The translations under genes were made by a program, and so were the position numbers. From positions 2,480,001 through 2,544,000 of the forward strand of contig CBDDLH010000016.1 in the NCBI GenBank assembly GCA_965230565.1: a stretch of DNA of 64,000 bases, read 5' to 3'. Positions 1-8,052 of this stretch are shown one piece after another. The notes below the pieces were generated by a model. That model ran no database searches, had not been told where the DNA came from, and worked only from the letters and a program-made list of their open reading frames with translations. Within the stretch, counting starts at the first letter, position 1; the number at the start of each line of letters is the position of its first letter. Source of the stretch: BCD1 sp965230565 (GTDB taxonomy: Bacteria > Bacteroidota > Bacteroidia > Chitinophagales > Saprospiraceae).

Positions 1-430
1 AATGGATAATATCAGGCGGCCAACCGAATTTTTTAACGGTTTCAACAACTCCTTTGCAAAAGAAAACCATCCTGTCCATATTATCCTCAAATGGCTTACC
101 ATCCTCATCTTCAAACATAGCTTTACGTTTGAAAAAATCTTCGTTATCGAGGAAATATACCTGAATTCTGGCCTCTGGCAAAGAAGCAACTTTTATGATC
201 AATGGGTAGTCATCGTCATCCACAATAATATTCATTCCGGACAAACGAACCACCTCGTGTAAGCGGTGTCTTCTTTCATTAATGACTCCAAACCGGGGCA
301 TCAACAATCGAATTTCCATTCCATTTTCGTGTGCGTATTGGGGTAGTTTTCTTGCAATTTCACTTACTTCAGAAAGAGCAGTATAAGGCTGCATTTCCTG
401 AGTAACAATCAACACTTTCTTTTTACTCAT
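1..430 (-). CDS. glgA: Glycogen/starch synthase, N-terminal part (runs off window)
   Basis: Reverse-strand reading from an ATG at 430 is open to the window edge and gives 143 residues. It begins MSKKKVLIVTQEMQPYT and reaches GWPPDIIH just before the edge, a pattern typical of the GT5 starch-synthase catalytic domain, in which the trp-pro-pro-asp stretch precedes the conserved histidine/aspartate region. The enzyme would add glucose from an NDP-glucose to a growing alpha-glucan in the cytoplasm. Bacteroidota often carry a short (about 270 residue) version of this protein divergently next to panC, as here; the remainder lies outside the window. A TAATTTTG box on the reverse strand at 529-522 could be its -7 element, but no good -33 partner is visible. 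Confidence 0.85.
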   Translation of the reverse strand, partial: MSKKKVLIVTQEMQPYTALSEVSEIARKLPQYAHENGMEIRLLMPRFGVINERRHRLHEVVRLSGMNIIVDDDDYPLIIKVASLPEARIQVYFLDNEDFFKRKAMFEDEDGKPFEDNMDRMVFFCKGVVETVKKFGWPPDIIH

Positions 431-569
431 TTCAAATTGTTATTTTTTGCGATAACCAGAATTCCCCTAATTTTAAGGAGCCTAATCGCATTAATACCTC
501 ATTCTTAGGAGAATAAGGCCACAAAATTAGCAAAAAATGGTGACTTTTTCATATTTCTCTCTTCCTTAA

Positions 570-598
570 TTGGCTGATTGTAAAAATAACTATCTTTG
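570..598 (+). promoter_or_regulatory. Bacteroidota-type promoter of panC
   Basis: TTG at 570-572, an 18-base spacer and TATCTTTG at 591-598 match the Bacteroidota consensus (TTTG about 19 bases before TAnnTTTG). Predicted start of transcription is near 603, giving a leader of about 50 bases before the panC ATG at 652. Confidence 0.6.
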
Positions 599-651
599 AC
601 CGAAATTTTGCCCGCCTCAAAAAACAAGGATAAATCCAGACTATCAGAGAT

Positions 652-1506
652 ATGTTTATTTTCAAAAAGACAGAAGATCTAAGAAACTTTTTACAACAAA
701 AAAACAATGTTACCCGTGATATCGGCTTTGTTCCGACCATGGGAGCCTTACACGAAGGACATTTATCATTGATCCGCATGTCAAAATCAAGCAATAGCCT
801 TTGCATTTGCAGTATTTTCGTCAATCCCACACAATTCAATCAGACCGCTGATCTCCAGAAATATCCGAGAACTACGAGCAAAGACATTAGCCTTTTGGCA
901 AAGGTTGGTTGCGATGTGCTTTTTTTACCCGATGAATCAGAAATCTACCCGCAGGATCTTGACACCAGGGTTGAGATTGACATGAAAGGACTGGACACGG
1001 TTATGGAAGGTAAATTTCGCCCCGGACATTTCGCCGGAGTTGTACAGGTAGTAAAAAGGCTGTTAGACATCACAGAACCCACTCATTTATATATGGGACA
1101 AAAAGATTTTCAGCAATTTTCTATCATCAAACATATGATCAGAGAGCTGGATTTGCCGGTCAAGCTGGTCATGGCCCCTACCGTCAGAGCAGAAAACGGA
1201 TTAGCCAAAAGCTCCAGAAATGAAAGACTCACTCCTGAACAAAAAGAGCAAGCCAGTATTATTTATAAGACACTCTCCGCGGCCGGAAACGTCCTCCTAA
1301 GAAACCCCATAGCTACTATCGAAGCCGACGCCATTAAAACTTTGAGTATTCCTGGTTTTAAACCCGAATATTTCGATATTGTAGACGGTAATACCCTCCA
1401 ACCCGTTAAAGATGTCAGGGATACCGATTGGATAGTAGCCTGCACGGCCGTCTGGGCAGGAGATGTCCGCCTGATTGACAACATGGTCCTGAAGGACGAG
1501 GGCTGA
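652..1506 (+). CDS. panC: Pantothenate synthetase
   Basis: This 284-residue protein joins D-pantoate and beta-alanine using ATP to make pantothenate, the precursor of coenzyme A, in the cytoplasm. The N-terminal FVPTMGALHEGHLSLI stretch carries the HIGH-like nucleotide-binding motif (HEGH), and the NPTQFN and GQKDFQQ motifs of the family follow; near the C-terminal half KSSRNERL corresponds to the KMSKS-like loop. Length is normal for PanC. The gene is divergent from glgA and 72 bases before a membrane protein gene. In many Bacteroidota panD (aspartate decarboxylase, source of beta-alanine) follows panC; here it does not. coaBC, a later step of the same pathway, is at 36397. Confidence 0.97.
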   Translation: MFIFKKTEDLRNFLQQKNNVTRDIGFVPTMGALHEGHLSLIRMSKSSNSLCICSIFVNPTQFNQTADLQKYPRTTSKDISLLAKVGCDVLFLPDESEIYPQDLDTRVEIDMKGLDTVMEGKFRPGHFAGVVQVVKRLLDITEPTHLYMGQKDFQQFSIIKHMIRELDLPVKLVMAPTVRAENGLAKSSRNERLTPEQKEQASIIYKTLSAAGNVLLRNPIATIEADAIKTLSIPGFKPEYFDIVDGNTLQPVKDVRDTDWIVACTAVWAGDVRLIDNMVLKDEG

Positions 1507-1578
1507 AAAAATGCAAATTGTAACTATAGCTCCAAATCTTTATCCATTTGAACCTATCTCTTTGAAAAAACTAAAACT

Positions 1579-2691
1579 TTGAAAAAGCAACTGATCAATA
1601 TTGTAAAATTCGCTTTGTTCGTTGGCATAGGAGTAGTGATCCTTTTCCTGGTTTATCGCTATCAGAATGAAGCCTATATGGCTGAGTGTGAGCTCAGAGG
1701 CATCCCTGAAGCTGAATGCAGCCTTATGGATAAGGTGATCTCAGACTTCAAAGGGGCCAATTACTTTTGGATATTACTGGTTCTCATCGCCTTTACAGTA
1801 AGTAATATCAGTCGGGCCATCAGATGGAATATGTTGTTGAAACCGTTGGGGTATCAACCCAGGCTTATCAATTCATTCCTTTCGGTGGTGCTGGGTTATT
1901 TTGCCAACCTCGGTTTCCCGCGAATGGGTGAAATTGTGAGGCCGGCTACCCTATCACGCTATGAGAAAATTCCACTCGAAAATGCATTGGGAACTATCGT
2001 TACCGATCGTATCCTCGATGTGATCAGTATCCTGATCCTGACTGCTTTAGCCCTTTTGGTGGAATTTGATAACATCTGGGCCTTTTTATTGGAAAACGCT
2101 TCTTTCAGTGATAAGCTTGACAGCCTAAAGACCCTGGGAATGTACTTTGTCATATTCCTTGCGTTGGTGGGCACTGTGTCCTTTATCTTTAGGAAACAAA
2201 TGGTAAAAAGTCCGCTGTTCCTAAAAATAAAAGACATCGCCCTCGGGTTCTGGAAAGGCATTCTAAGCATCAGGAAAGTAAAACGTATCGGACTTTTTAT
2301 TTTCCACAGCGTTAATATATGGTTCATGTATTTCCTAATGACCTGGTTGTGCTTTTTTGCCTTCGAACCCACTGCCCACCTGACCATGCTGGCAGGATTG
2401 GTAGTTTTTATTTTCGGTGGCTGGGGAGTAGTCATTCCTTCTCCGGGAGGAATGGGAACCTACCATTTTTTGGTCATTGCAGCCCTGAGCATTTATGGTA
2501 TTAATGGTGATGATGCATTTTCATGGGCTAACATCGCCTTCTTTTCCATCCAGATAGGCGTCAACGTCTTTATTGGCATGCTGGCATTGATATTATTACC
2601 TATTATTAATAGAAATGCTCAGCCCGTTGTTTTGGAACAAACTCAAGAGAACAATCTGGAGGGAATCCTGGATAAGGACGAAACCATTTAA
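1579..2691 (+). CDS. Lysylphosphatidylglycerol synthase TM-like / flippase-like membrane protein
   Basis: A 370-residue polytopic inner-membrane protein of the LPG_synthase_TM (UPF0104, flippase-like) family. The first helix is at about residues 8-25 and several others follow; the most characteristic part is the SNISRAIRWNMLLKPLGY stretch with the following LGYFANLGFPRMGEIVRP, typical of this family. The start is a TTG at 1579, because no ATG is in frame upstream and the next in-frame ATG would remove the first helix. Substrate is unknown; relatives are thought to move or modify lipids. It lies only 10 bases before rfaE2, so the two probably share a transcript with panC. The C-terminal 30 residues are polar and unconserved-looking. 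Confidence 0.85.
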   Translation: MKKQLINIVKFALFVGIGVVILFLVYRYQNEAYMAECELRGIPEAECSLMDKVISDFKGANYFWILLVLIAFTVSNISRAIRWNMLLKPLGYQPRLINSFLSVVLGYFANLGFPRMGEIVRPATLSRYEKIPLENALGTIVTDRILDVISILILTALALLVEFDNIWAFLLENASFSDKLDSLKTLGMYFVIFLALVGTVSFIFRKQMVKSPLFLKIKDIALGFWKGILSIRKVKRIGLFIFHSVNIWFMYFLMTWLCFFAFEPTAHLTMLAGLVVFIFGGWGVVIPSPGGMGTYHFLVIAALSIYGINGDDAFSWANIAFFSIQIGVNVFIGMLALILLPIINRNAQPVVLEQTQENNLEGILDKDETI

Positions 2692-2701
2692 AAGGCCTAA
2701 C

Positions 2702-3190
2702 ATGATTGAGGTAATCAAATCAAAAATAATGTCCTGGGAAGAGATCAGGAATACCGCACTTGAATGGAAAGCCAATGGTGAGAAAGTGGTTTTTACCAAT
2801 GGCTGTTTTGACATTCTGCATTACGGACATGTATATTATCTGGCACAGGCAAGAGCCATGGGAGACAGATTGGTCATAGGCCTGAACAGCAGGGATTCTG
2901 TGAGCCGACTAAAAGGGGCCAATCGTCCCATCAATGATGATGAAACCAGGCAATATTTATTGGCATCTCTACAATATGTGGATGCTGTGGTGGTTTTTGA
3001 ACAGGATACGCCTCGTGAACTCATCGAAGTGGTAAAACCCGATATTTTGGTTAAAGGTGGGGACTATACCATTGAAACCATTGTTGGAGCAGATATCGTT
3101 ATTAATAATGGTGGTGAAGTGAAGAGTCTGGCGTTTGTGCCTGGATATTCGACTACATCGATTGAGGAGAAGCTTAAGAAAGGGGAGTGA
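2702..3190 (+). CDS. rfaE2: D-glycero-beta-D-manno-heptose 1-phosphate adenylyltransferase
   Basis: A 162-residue nucleotidyltransferase equivalent to the C-terminal half of E. coli HldE. It would transfer AMP from ATP to heptose 1-phosphate, giving the ADP-heptose used for LPS core. Visible motifs are VFTNGCFDILHYGHV, with the HxGH nucleotide-binding signature, and the C-terminal PGYSTTSIEEKLKK, with the ISTT-like loop. I chose the ATG at 2702, ten bases after the upstream stop, rather than an in-frame start 29 codons earlier inside the upstream gene, because family members begin just before the GCFDILHYGH block. The kinase domain (HldE N-terminal half) is not in this window, as expected for Bacteroidota, where it is a separate gene. 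Confidence 0.93.
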   Translation: MIEVIKSKIMSWEEIRNTALEWKANGEKVVFTNGCFDILHYGHVYYLAQARAMGDRLVIGLNSRDSVSRLKGANRPINDDETRQYLLASLQYVDAVVVFEQDTPRELIEVVKPDILVKGGDYTIETIVGADIVINNGGEVKSLAFVPGYSTTSIEEKLKKGE

Positions 3191-3268
3191 TGAATGCATA
3201 ATACATAGGGCATAGTGCAAAATATTGTGTAACAAAACCAGTCGCATAGCGACGCAATATCCGTAAAC

Positions 3269-4066
3269 ATGCAAATAAGAGAACTGACGAATTACCTTGA
3301 AAATATTGCCCCTTTACAATATCAGGAGGGATATGACAACTCCGGCTTGATCTGCGGAAGTTGGGATATGGAAATTCATGGGGTCTTGATCACGCTTGAT
3401 TCTACGGAAGCAATTGTGGAAGAAGCTATCCAAAAGGGTTGTAATCTGATCGTTGCCCACCACCCTATTGTTTTTAAAGGATTGAAACGATTCAATGGTA
3501 GTAATTATGTAGAAAGGACAGTTATCAAAGCGCTTAAGAATGATATCGCCATTTACGCCATTCACACCAATCTCGACAATGTGTTCATAAAAGGAGTCAA
3601 TGAAAAGATCGCCGAAAAACTTGGTTTGCAGGCAACGGACATCCTCGCGCCAAAAACCGGCGTTGTGAATCCTGATCAACCAATAGGCGCTGGAATTGTT
3701 GGCAATTTAAAGGAACCAATGGAAGAAATGGCATTCCTCAAGTTTCTAAAAAACACTATGCAAACAGGATGCGTTCGTTATACAGCCTTGCGTGGAAAAC
3801 CCGTTTCTACTGTCGCTGTTTGTGGCGGATCCGGAAGTTTTTTATTGCGTTCCGCACTCAAGGCAAAGGCCGATGTTTTCATTACCGGCGACTTCAAATA
3901 CCACGAATTTTTTGATGCTGAAGGCAAATTGATCATCGCTGACATCGGACACTTTGAAAGTGAACAGTTTACAATTGAACTATTATATGAAATTATATCA
4001 GGGAAATTTAGTAATTTTGCACTCCATTGCACGGAGGTGATGACCAATCCGATAAAATATCTGTAG
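3269..4066 (+). CDS. Nif3-like dinuclear metal centre protein
   Basis: A 265-residue member of the Nif3/YbgI family (often annotated GTP cyclohydrolase I type 2). The family forms hexamers with a two-metal site; ligands are visible in VAHHPIVFKG, HTNLDN and, near the C-terminus, GHFESEQFTIELL. The biochemical role is not settled for the family. At 265 residues this copy lacks the roughly 100-residue PII-like insert seen in longer Bacillus and many Bacteroidota proteins. A zinc-ribbon coiled-coil gene starts 26 bases downstream, a pairing frequent in Bacteroidota, so they are probably co-transcribed. The 78-base gap upstream contains only a GTCGC-atagcg-type hairpin. Confidence 0.9.
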   Translation: MQIRELTNYLENIAPLQYQEGYDNSGLICGSWDMEIHGVLITLDSTEAIVEEAIQKGCNLIVAHHPIVFKGLKRFNGSNYVERTVIKALKNDIAIYAIHTNLDNVFIKGVNEKIAEKLGLQATDILAPKTGVVNPDQPIGAGIVGNLKEPMEEMAFLKFLKNTMQTGCVRYTALRGKPVSTVAVCGGSGSFLLRSALKAKADVFITGDFKYHEFFDAEGKLIIADIGHFESEQFTIELLYEIISGKFSNFALHCTEVMTNPIKYL

Positions 4067-4092
4067 AATCTGATAATAATATTGATAAAATA

Positions 4093-4863
4093 ATGGCAGA
4101 ATTAACCATAGCTGAAAAGCTAAAACAGCTGTATGAGCTGCAACTTGTTGACTCCCAAATAGACAAAATTGAAGTACTGAAAGGGGAGCTCCCAATGGAA
4201 GTTAGTGACCTGGAAGATGAGATTCAGGGACTCGAAACTCGTGTAAACAGACTGGAAGGGCAGAAAAAAGATCTGGAAGATCAGGTTTCTAATCACGAAG
4301 CTAATATCAAAGAAGCACAGTTGCTGATTGAAAAGTATACTCAGCAGATGGACAATGTGAAGAACAATCGTGAGTTTGAGGCGTTGACCAAAGAGTTGGA
4401 ATTGCAGAAACTGGAGATCCAGCTTTCTGAAAAGAAAATCCGCCAGACTAATCAGGATATTGAAAATAAGCTTGGCACGCTTGAAGCTACTGTAGAGCGT
4501 AAGGAGAAAAAAGAAGCTGATCTCAAAACCAAGAAAGTAGAATTGGAAGAGATCATTGAGAAAACCGTAACCGACGAAGAAAAGCTCAGACGTAAATCTG
4601 ACCGTACCAAGAAAAAGGTTGATGAATGGTTGCTGAAAGCTTATGAAAAGATCCGTACCACTTACCGCAACGGATTGGCTGTAGTTCAGGTAGAACGAAA
4701 TTCCTGCGGTGGTTGCTTTAACAAAATTCCACCTCAGCTTCAGTTAGAGCTTGCTCAACGCACCAAGATCATTGCTTGCGAACACTGTGGACGCATCCTT
4801 GTAGATGATTACATCCTCGATGTGGGCAAAAAGAAGAAAGAAACTGAAGAAGCAGAAAAATAA
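4093..4863 (+). CDS. C4-type zinc-ribbon coiled-coil protein
   Basis: A 256-residue protein of the zf-RING_7 (CdsZ/FlgZ-like) family. Residues from about 20 to 185 form a long charged coiled coil rich in Glu and Lys; the C-terminus has two CxxC pairs (NSCGGCFNKIPPQ and IIACEHCGRIL) that would bind one zinc ion. The ATG at 4093 follows the Nif3 gene by 26 bases and was preferred over an upstream in-frame ATG inside that gene. The exact function is unknown; relatives are proposed to bind nucleic acid or act in translation control and secretion. A strong terminator follows the stop codon, closing the transcription unit. Confidence 0.88.
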   Translation: MAELTIAEKLKQLYELQLVDSQIDKIEVLKGELPMEVSDLEDEIQGLETRVNRLEGQKKDLEDQVSNHEANIKEAQLLIEKYTQQMDNVKNNREFEALTKELELQKLEIQLSEKKIRQTNQDIENKLGTLEATVERKEKKEADLKTKKVELEEIIEKTVTDEEKLRRKSDRTKKKVDEWLLKAYEKIRTTYRNGLAVVQVERNSCGGCFNKIPPQLQLELAQRTKIIACEHCGRILVDDYILDVGKKKKETEEAEK

Positions 4864-4885
4864 TTCCCAAATTCAGGGAAGAAAA

Positions 4886-4915
4886 AAGCTCCGTTTTATA
4901 CGGGGCTTTTTTTTT
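4886..4915 (+). terminator. Rho-independent terminator after the zinc-ribbon gene
   Basis: An 8-bp stem (AAGCTCCG with CGGGGCTT, one G-U pair) and a 7-base loop are followed by a run of nine T. It begins 23 bases after the stop at 4863 and makes an upstream start for the next gene unlikely. Confidence 0.85.
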
Positions 4916-4964
4916 GCACGTTATTATTTCCAGGATCATCCCAATCCTGATCGGACCGATTATT

Positions 4965-6449
4965 ATGAGAAAACACGGCATATTAATATTTCTATTATTC
5001 CTTTTGTCCAAAGGTCTAGCACAGGAACACTTCACGTTTACTCATGAAGTCAAAATCATCTATGAAAAGGCACTCAGCCTTCGAATGACCGAAGCTCACA
5101 ACCTCATCCATCAGTCTTTTTCGAGTGATCCCAATAATCTGCTCCTGCATTTGGTAGAGGACTATACCAACTTCTTTACCGTTTACATCAATGAGGATTA
5201 CGAGGAATTCAAATCTCTCGTAACCAATAAAGACAAACGCATCAAAGCGGTTCGAAAGGGGCCGGAATCTTCTCCCTACCTGTTATACTGCGAGGCTGAT
5301 ATCCGGCTTCATTGGGCATTATTACATTTGAGGTTTGAAGAATATTTTTCCGCTTTTACAGAAGTGAACAAGGCTTTCAAATTATTAAATAAAAACAGGG
5401 AACGTTTCCCAGACTTCATGCCCAACCTAAAAGACCTGGGTATCCTTCACGCAGCCGTTGGTACCATTCCGGACAATTACCGGAAAGGCGTTGAATTACT
5501 CACCAGCCTCGAAGGCAGTATCGACCAGGGACAAAAAGAAATTGAACAGGTGATTACCTATTCGCAGGAAAATGATTTCGTGTTTGAAGCTGAAACCAAG
5601 GTTCTTTACGCTTTCCTGTTGCTGCACTTAGGCAATGAAAAGGATAGGGCCTGGGAAGTCATAACTACCGGAACCCTTCAGCCGGAAAGTAACCCGTTAC
5701 ATTGTTTTGTAGTAGCCAACCTGGCCATGCGGACAGGCAGGAATGATGAAGCTATTCAATTGCTGGAACAACGCCCTCAAAGCAGGGCTTTTCTTCCCCT
5801 GCCCTACCTGGAATTCATGCTCGGTTTGGCCAAACTCCGTCGTTTGGATGGTGGTTCCGAACAATATTTCCAGGCCTATTTAAATAAAACACGCGGGCGT
5901 CACTTCATCAAGGAAGCCTGGCAAAAAATCGCCTGGGCACATTTACTCGCCGGCAACGAAAAAGGCTACCGGGCCAATATCGTAAAATGTAAAACCGAAG
6001 GAAGAGCCAGCTCTGGAAGCGATAAAAATGCCCTCAAAGAGGCGGAAAGCGCTCGATTGCCGGATATTCGTCTATTGAAGGCAAGGCTGCTTTTTGATGG
6101 AGGCTATTATCAAAAAGCTTATGAGCTGCTCAATAATTATAAAACCCTGGACTTCCCCGATAATTATGCTAAACTAGAATACACCTACCGCATGGGTCGC
6201 ATACTCCAGGGGTTAAAAAGAAATCCGGAAGCCATACATTTTTACCAACTCACTATTAAGGCCGGCAAGTCAGATCCTTGGTTTTTCGCTTGCAATGCCG
6301 CTCTACAAACGGGGATCATCTGCGAAGATTCAGGGAAAAAACGTGCTGCTATTAAAGCCTACAAGGATTGCCTTTCCATAAATCCTGATGAATATAAAAC
6401 GGGATTGCACCAGCAGGCGAAGGCGGGATTGAGCAGGCTTGGGGAGTAG
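4965..6449 (+). CDS. Exported tetratricopeptide-repeat protein, function unknown
   Basis: A 494-residue protein with a signal peptide (MRKHGILIFLLFLLSKGLAQ, probable cleavage after LA). The rest is helical; repeats with TPR spacing are seen around residues 115-145, 255-300 and most clearly from about 390 to the end (KAYELLNNYKT, RNPEAIHFYQLTIKAG, RAAIKAYKDCLSINPDEY). The ATG at 4965 was chosen because an earlier in-frame start lies inside the terminator at 4886-4915. TPR proteins of this kind act as scaffolds in the periplasm or on the outer membrane; no partner is suggested by the neighbours. I do not recognise a named family. Confidence 0.75.
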   Translation: MRKHGILIFLLFLLSKGLAQEHFTFTHEVKIIYEKALSLRMTEAHNLIHQSFSSDPNNLLLHLVEDYTNFFTVYINEDYEEFKSLVTNKDKRIKAVRKGPESSPYLLYCEADIRLHWALLHLRFEEYFSAFTEVNKAFKLLNKNRERFPDFMPNLKDLGILHAAVGTIPDNYRKGVELLTSLEGSIDQGQKEIEQVITYSQENDFVFEAETKVLYAFLLLHLGNEKDRAWEVITTGTLQPESNPLHCFVVANLAMRTGRNDEAIQLLEQRPQSRAFLPLPYLEFMLGLAKLRRLDGGSEQYFQAYLNKTRGRHFIKEAWQKIAWAHLLAGNEKGYRANIVKCKTEGRASSGSDKNALKEAESARLPDIRLLKARLLFDGGYYQKAYELLNNYKTLDFPDNYAKLEYTYRMGRILQGLKRNPEAIHFYQLTIKAGKSDPWFFACNAALQTGIICEDSGKKRAAIKAYKDCLSINPDEYKTGLHQQAKAGLSRLGE

Positions 6450-6589
6450 GAGGATTTCCCTTCGACTAAGGCGTCGCCTTTTCCTCCCCCTGGCCGGGCA
6501 AAGGCAAAGCCTTGTAAAATCTATCCTTGCCAGAAAAAATCAATAACACCCTGATTTATCGCGGTGCAAATATGACAAACCAGGGGCCG

Positions 6590-6607
6590 AGGCCTTCAGG
6601 CCTTTTT
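6590..6607 (+). terminator. Weak hairpin terminator downstream of TPR gene
   Basis: AGGCCT-TC-AGGCCT followed by TTTTT lies between convergent genes. The 6450-6651 gap also contains short palindromes (AAGGCG-T-CGCCTT; GGCAAAGGCAAAGCC) resembling those at 34500-34600, and a short run of AACCAG-type repeats at 6622-6645. Confidence 0.4.
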
Positions 6608-6651
6608 GATGAGCCTTGAAAAATAACCAGAAACCAGAAACTAGACCCCAC

Positions 6652-7713
6652 TTACATCTCGACCTCCTTCAACTTCTCTGCATTATCGGCAACTTGCAGC
6701 GCTTCGATGATTTCATCTATCTGGCCGGCAACGATTTGGTCGAGGTTGTAGAGGGTTAGATTGATGCGGTGATCGGTCACCCTGTTTTGCGGGTAGTTGT
6801 AGGTACGGATCTTACCGGAACGGTCACCTGTCCCGACAAGGGATCTGCGTTTGGCAGCTTGTTCAGATTCGTGGGCTTCCTTTTGCATTTCGAAGATCTT
6901 CACATACAACCTTTGCAGGGCAATTTCCCTGTTTTTGATCTGTGAACGACCATCCTGGCTTTCCGAAACTACTCCGGTCGGAATGTGCGTAAAACGTACA
7001 CCAGATTCCGTTTTATTTACGTGCTGACCACCTGCTCCACTTGAACGGAAGGTATCTACTTTCAAATCCGATTTTTTGATATCAACATCCTCCATTTCCA
7101 GCTTTGGGAATACAGCTACGGTAGCAGCAGAGGTATGTACACGCCCCTGAGATTCTGTTTTAGGCACTCGTTGCACCCGATGCGCTCCGGATTCGAACTT
7201 CAACTTTCCATAGACATCCTCCCCGGAAATTTCAAGGGCGATTTTGTTATATCCGCCAACCGTACCTTCATTGATATTGATGATCTCCGTCGTCCACCCC
7301 TGGTCTTCGAAGTATTTGGAATACATTTTATACAAATCGCCGGCAAAAATACTCGCTTCATCTCCGCCGGTTCCGGAACGGATTTCAAAAATAACATCCT
7401 TGCTGTCTTCCGGGTCTTTCGGGATCAGCAACATCTTGAGTTTTTCTTCCAGCTCAACCTGCTGAGGCTGCAACTCGTCGAGTTCCATTTGAGCCATCTC
7501 TTTCATTTCCGGGTCACCTAGCATTTCTTTGGCCGTATCAATATTGCCAAGTACCTCCTTGTACACATGGGTGGTTTCAACGATCTCTTTCAGATCTTTA
7601 TATTCTTTGCTGATCTTTTTGTATTGTTTCATATCAGCAATCACCTCAGGGTCAGCCATCTTTTCTTCGAGGTAGTTGAACTTTTCTATTATGGATTCTA
7701 ATTTATCGAGCAT
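6652..7713 (-). CDS. prfA: Peptide chain release factor 1
   Basis: A 353-residue class I release factor that reads UAA/UAG and triggers hydrolysis of the finished protein on the ribosome. The universally conserved GGQ is in SSGAGGQHVNKTESGVR in the middle of the protein. The codon-recognition tripeptide position of RF1 (PAT in E. coli) reads PKT in RVPKTESQGRVHTS, still PxT and so RF1 rather than RF2 (SPF). The N-terminal helical domain and C-terminal DHRINLTLYNLD block are present and the length is normal. It is the first of two leftward genes; a 132-bp repeat element separates it from the ABC-F gene at 8053. Confidence 0.97.
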   Translation of the reverse strand: MLDKLESIIEKFNYLEEKMADPEVIADMKQYKKISKEYKDLKEIVETTHVYKEVLGNIDTAKEMLGDPEMKEMAQMELDELQPQQVELEEKLKMLLIPKDPEDSKDVIFEIRSGTGGDEASIFAGDLYKMYSKYFEDQGWTTEIININEGTVGGYNKIALEISGEDVYGKLKFESGAHRVQRVPKTESQGRVHTSAATVAVFPKLEMEDVDIKKSDLKVDTFRSSGAGGQHVNKTESGVRFTHIPTGVVSESQDGRSQIKNREIALQRLYVKIFEMQKEAHESEQAAKRRSLVGTGDRSGKIRTYNYPQNRVTDHRINLTLYNLDQIVAGQIDEIIEALQVADNAEKLKEVEM

Positions 7714-7914
7714 GATGTTGAATTAAAATTTGTCGTGTGGAACATTTATTGTTCCAGGAATTGATTGAATTATGCAATAGGGCAGCCTGCCCATCAGAAG
7801 AACATGATCAGGAAAAGCTAACGGAAAGGTATGATGTAAGTTAAGATATTCATCACTTTTTTAATTGCAGCTGCAAAAGTAGTGTTTTTGGGATTACAAT
7901 TCAAGAGGGCAGAG

Positions 7915-8046
7915 GGTTTCATATTGTTTCAGGTGGTTTCATGGTTCGTTTCACTCACTATTTCAGATAGTTTAAAAGAACAATCTGAAACAATTTGAAA
8001 CCACATCAAACAGCGAGCAAAGCGAGCCCTGAAACAATATGAAACC
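7915..8046. repeat. 132-bp MITE-like element with perfect 19-bp terminal inverted repeats
   Basis: The left end 7915-7933 (GGTTTCATATTGTTTCAGG) is the exact reverse complement of 8028-8046. The interior carries more copies of the TTTCA/TTTGA words (GGTTTCATGG, CAATCTGAAAC, CACATCAAAC) and AGCGAGCAAAGCGAGCC. It fills most of the gap between the ABC-F stop (8053) and prfA. No coding potential. Related elements are at 14973, 18521, 26405 and 38546. The rest of the gap (7714-7914) shows no further feature. Confidence 0.75.
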
Positions 8047-8052
8047 AATATT

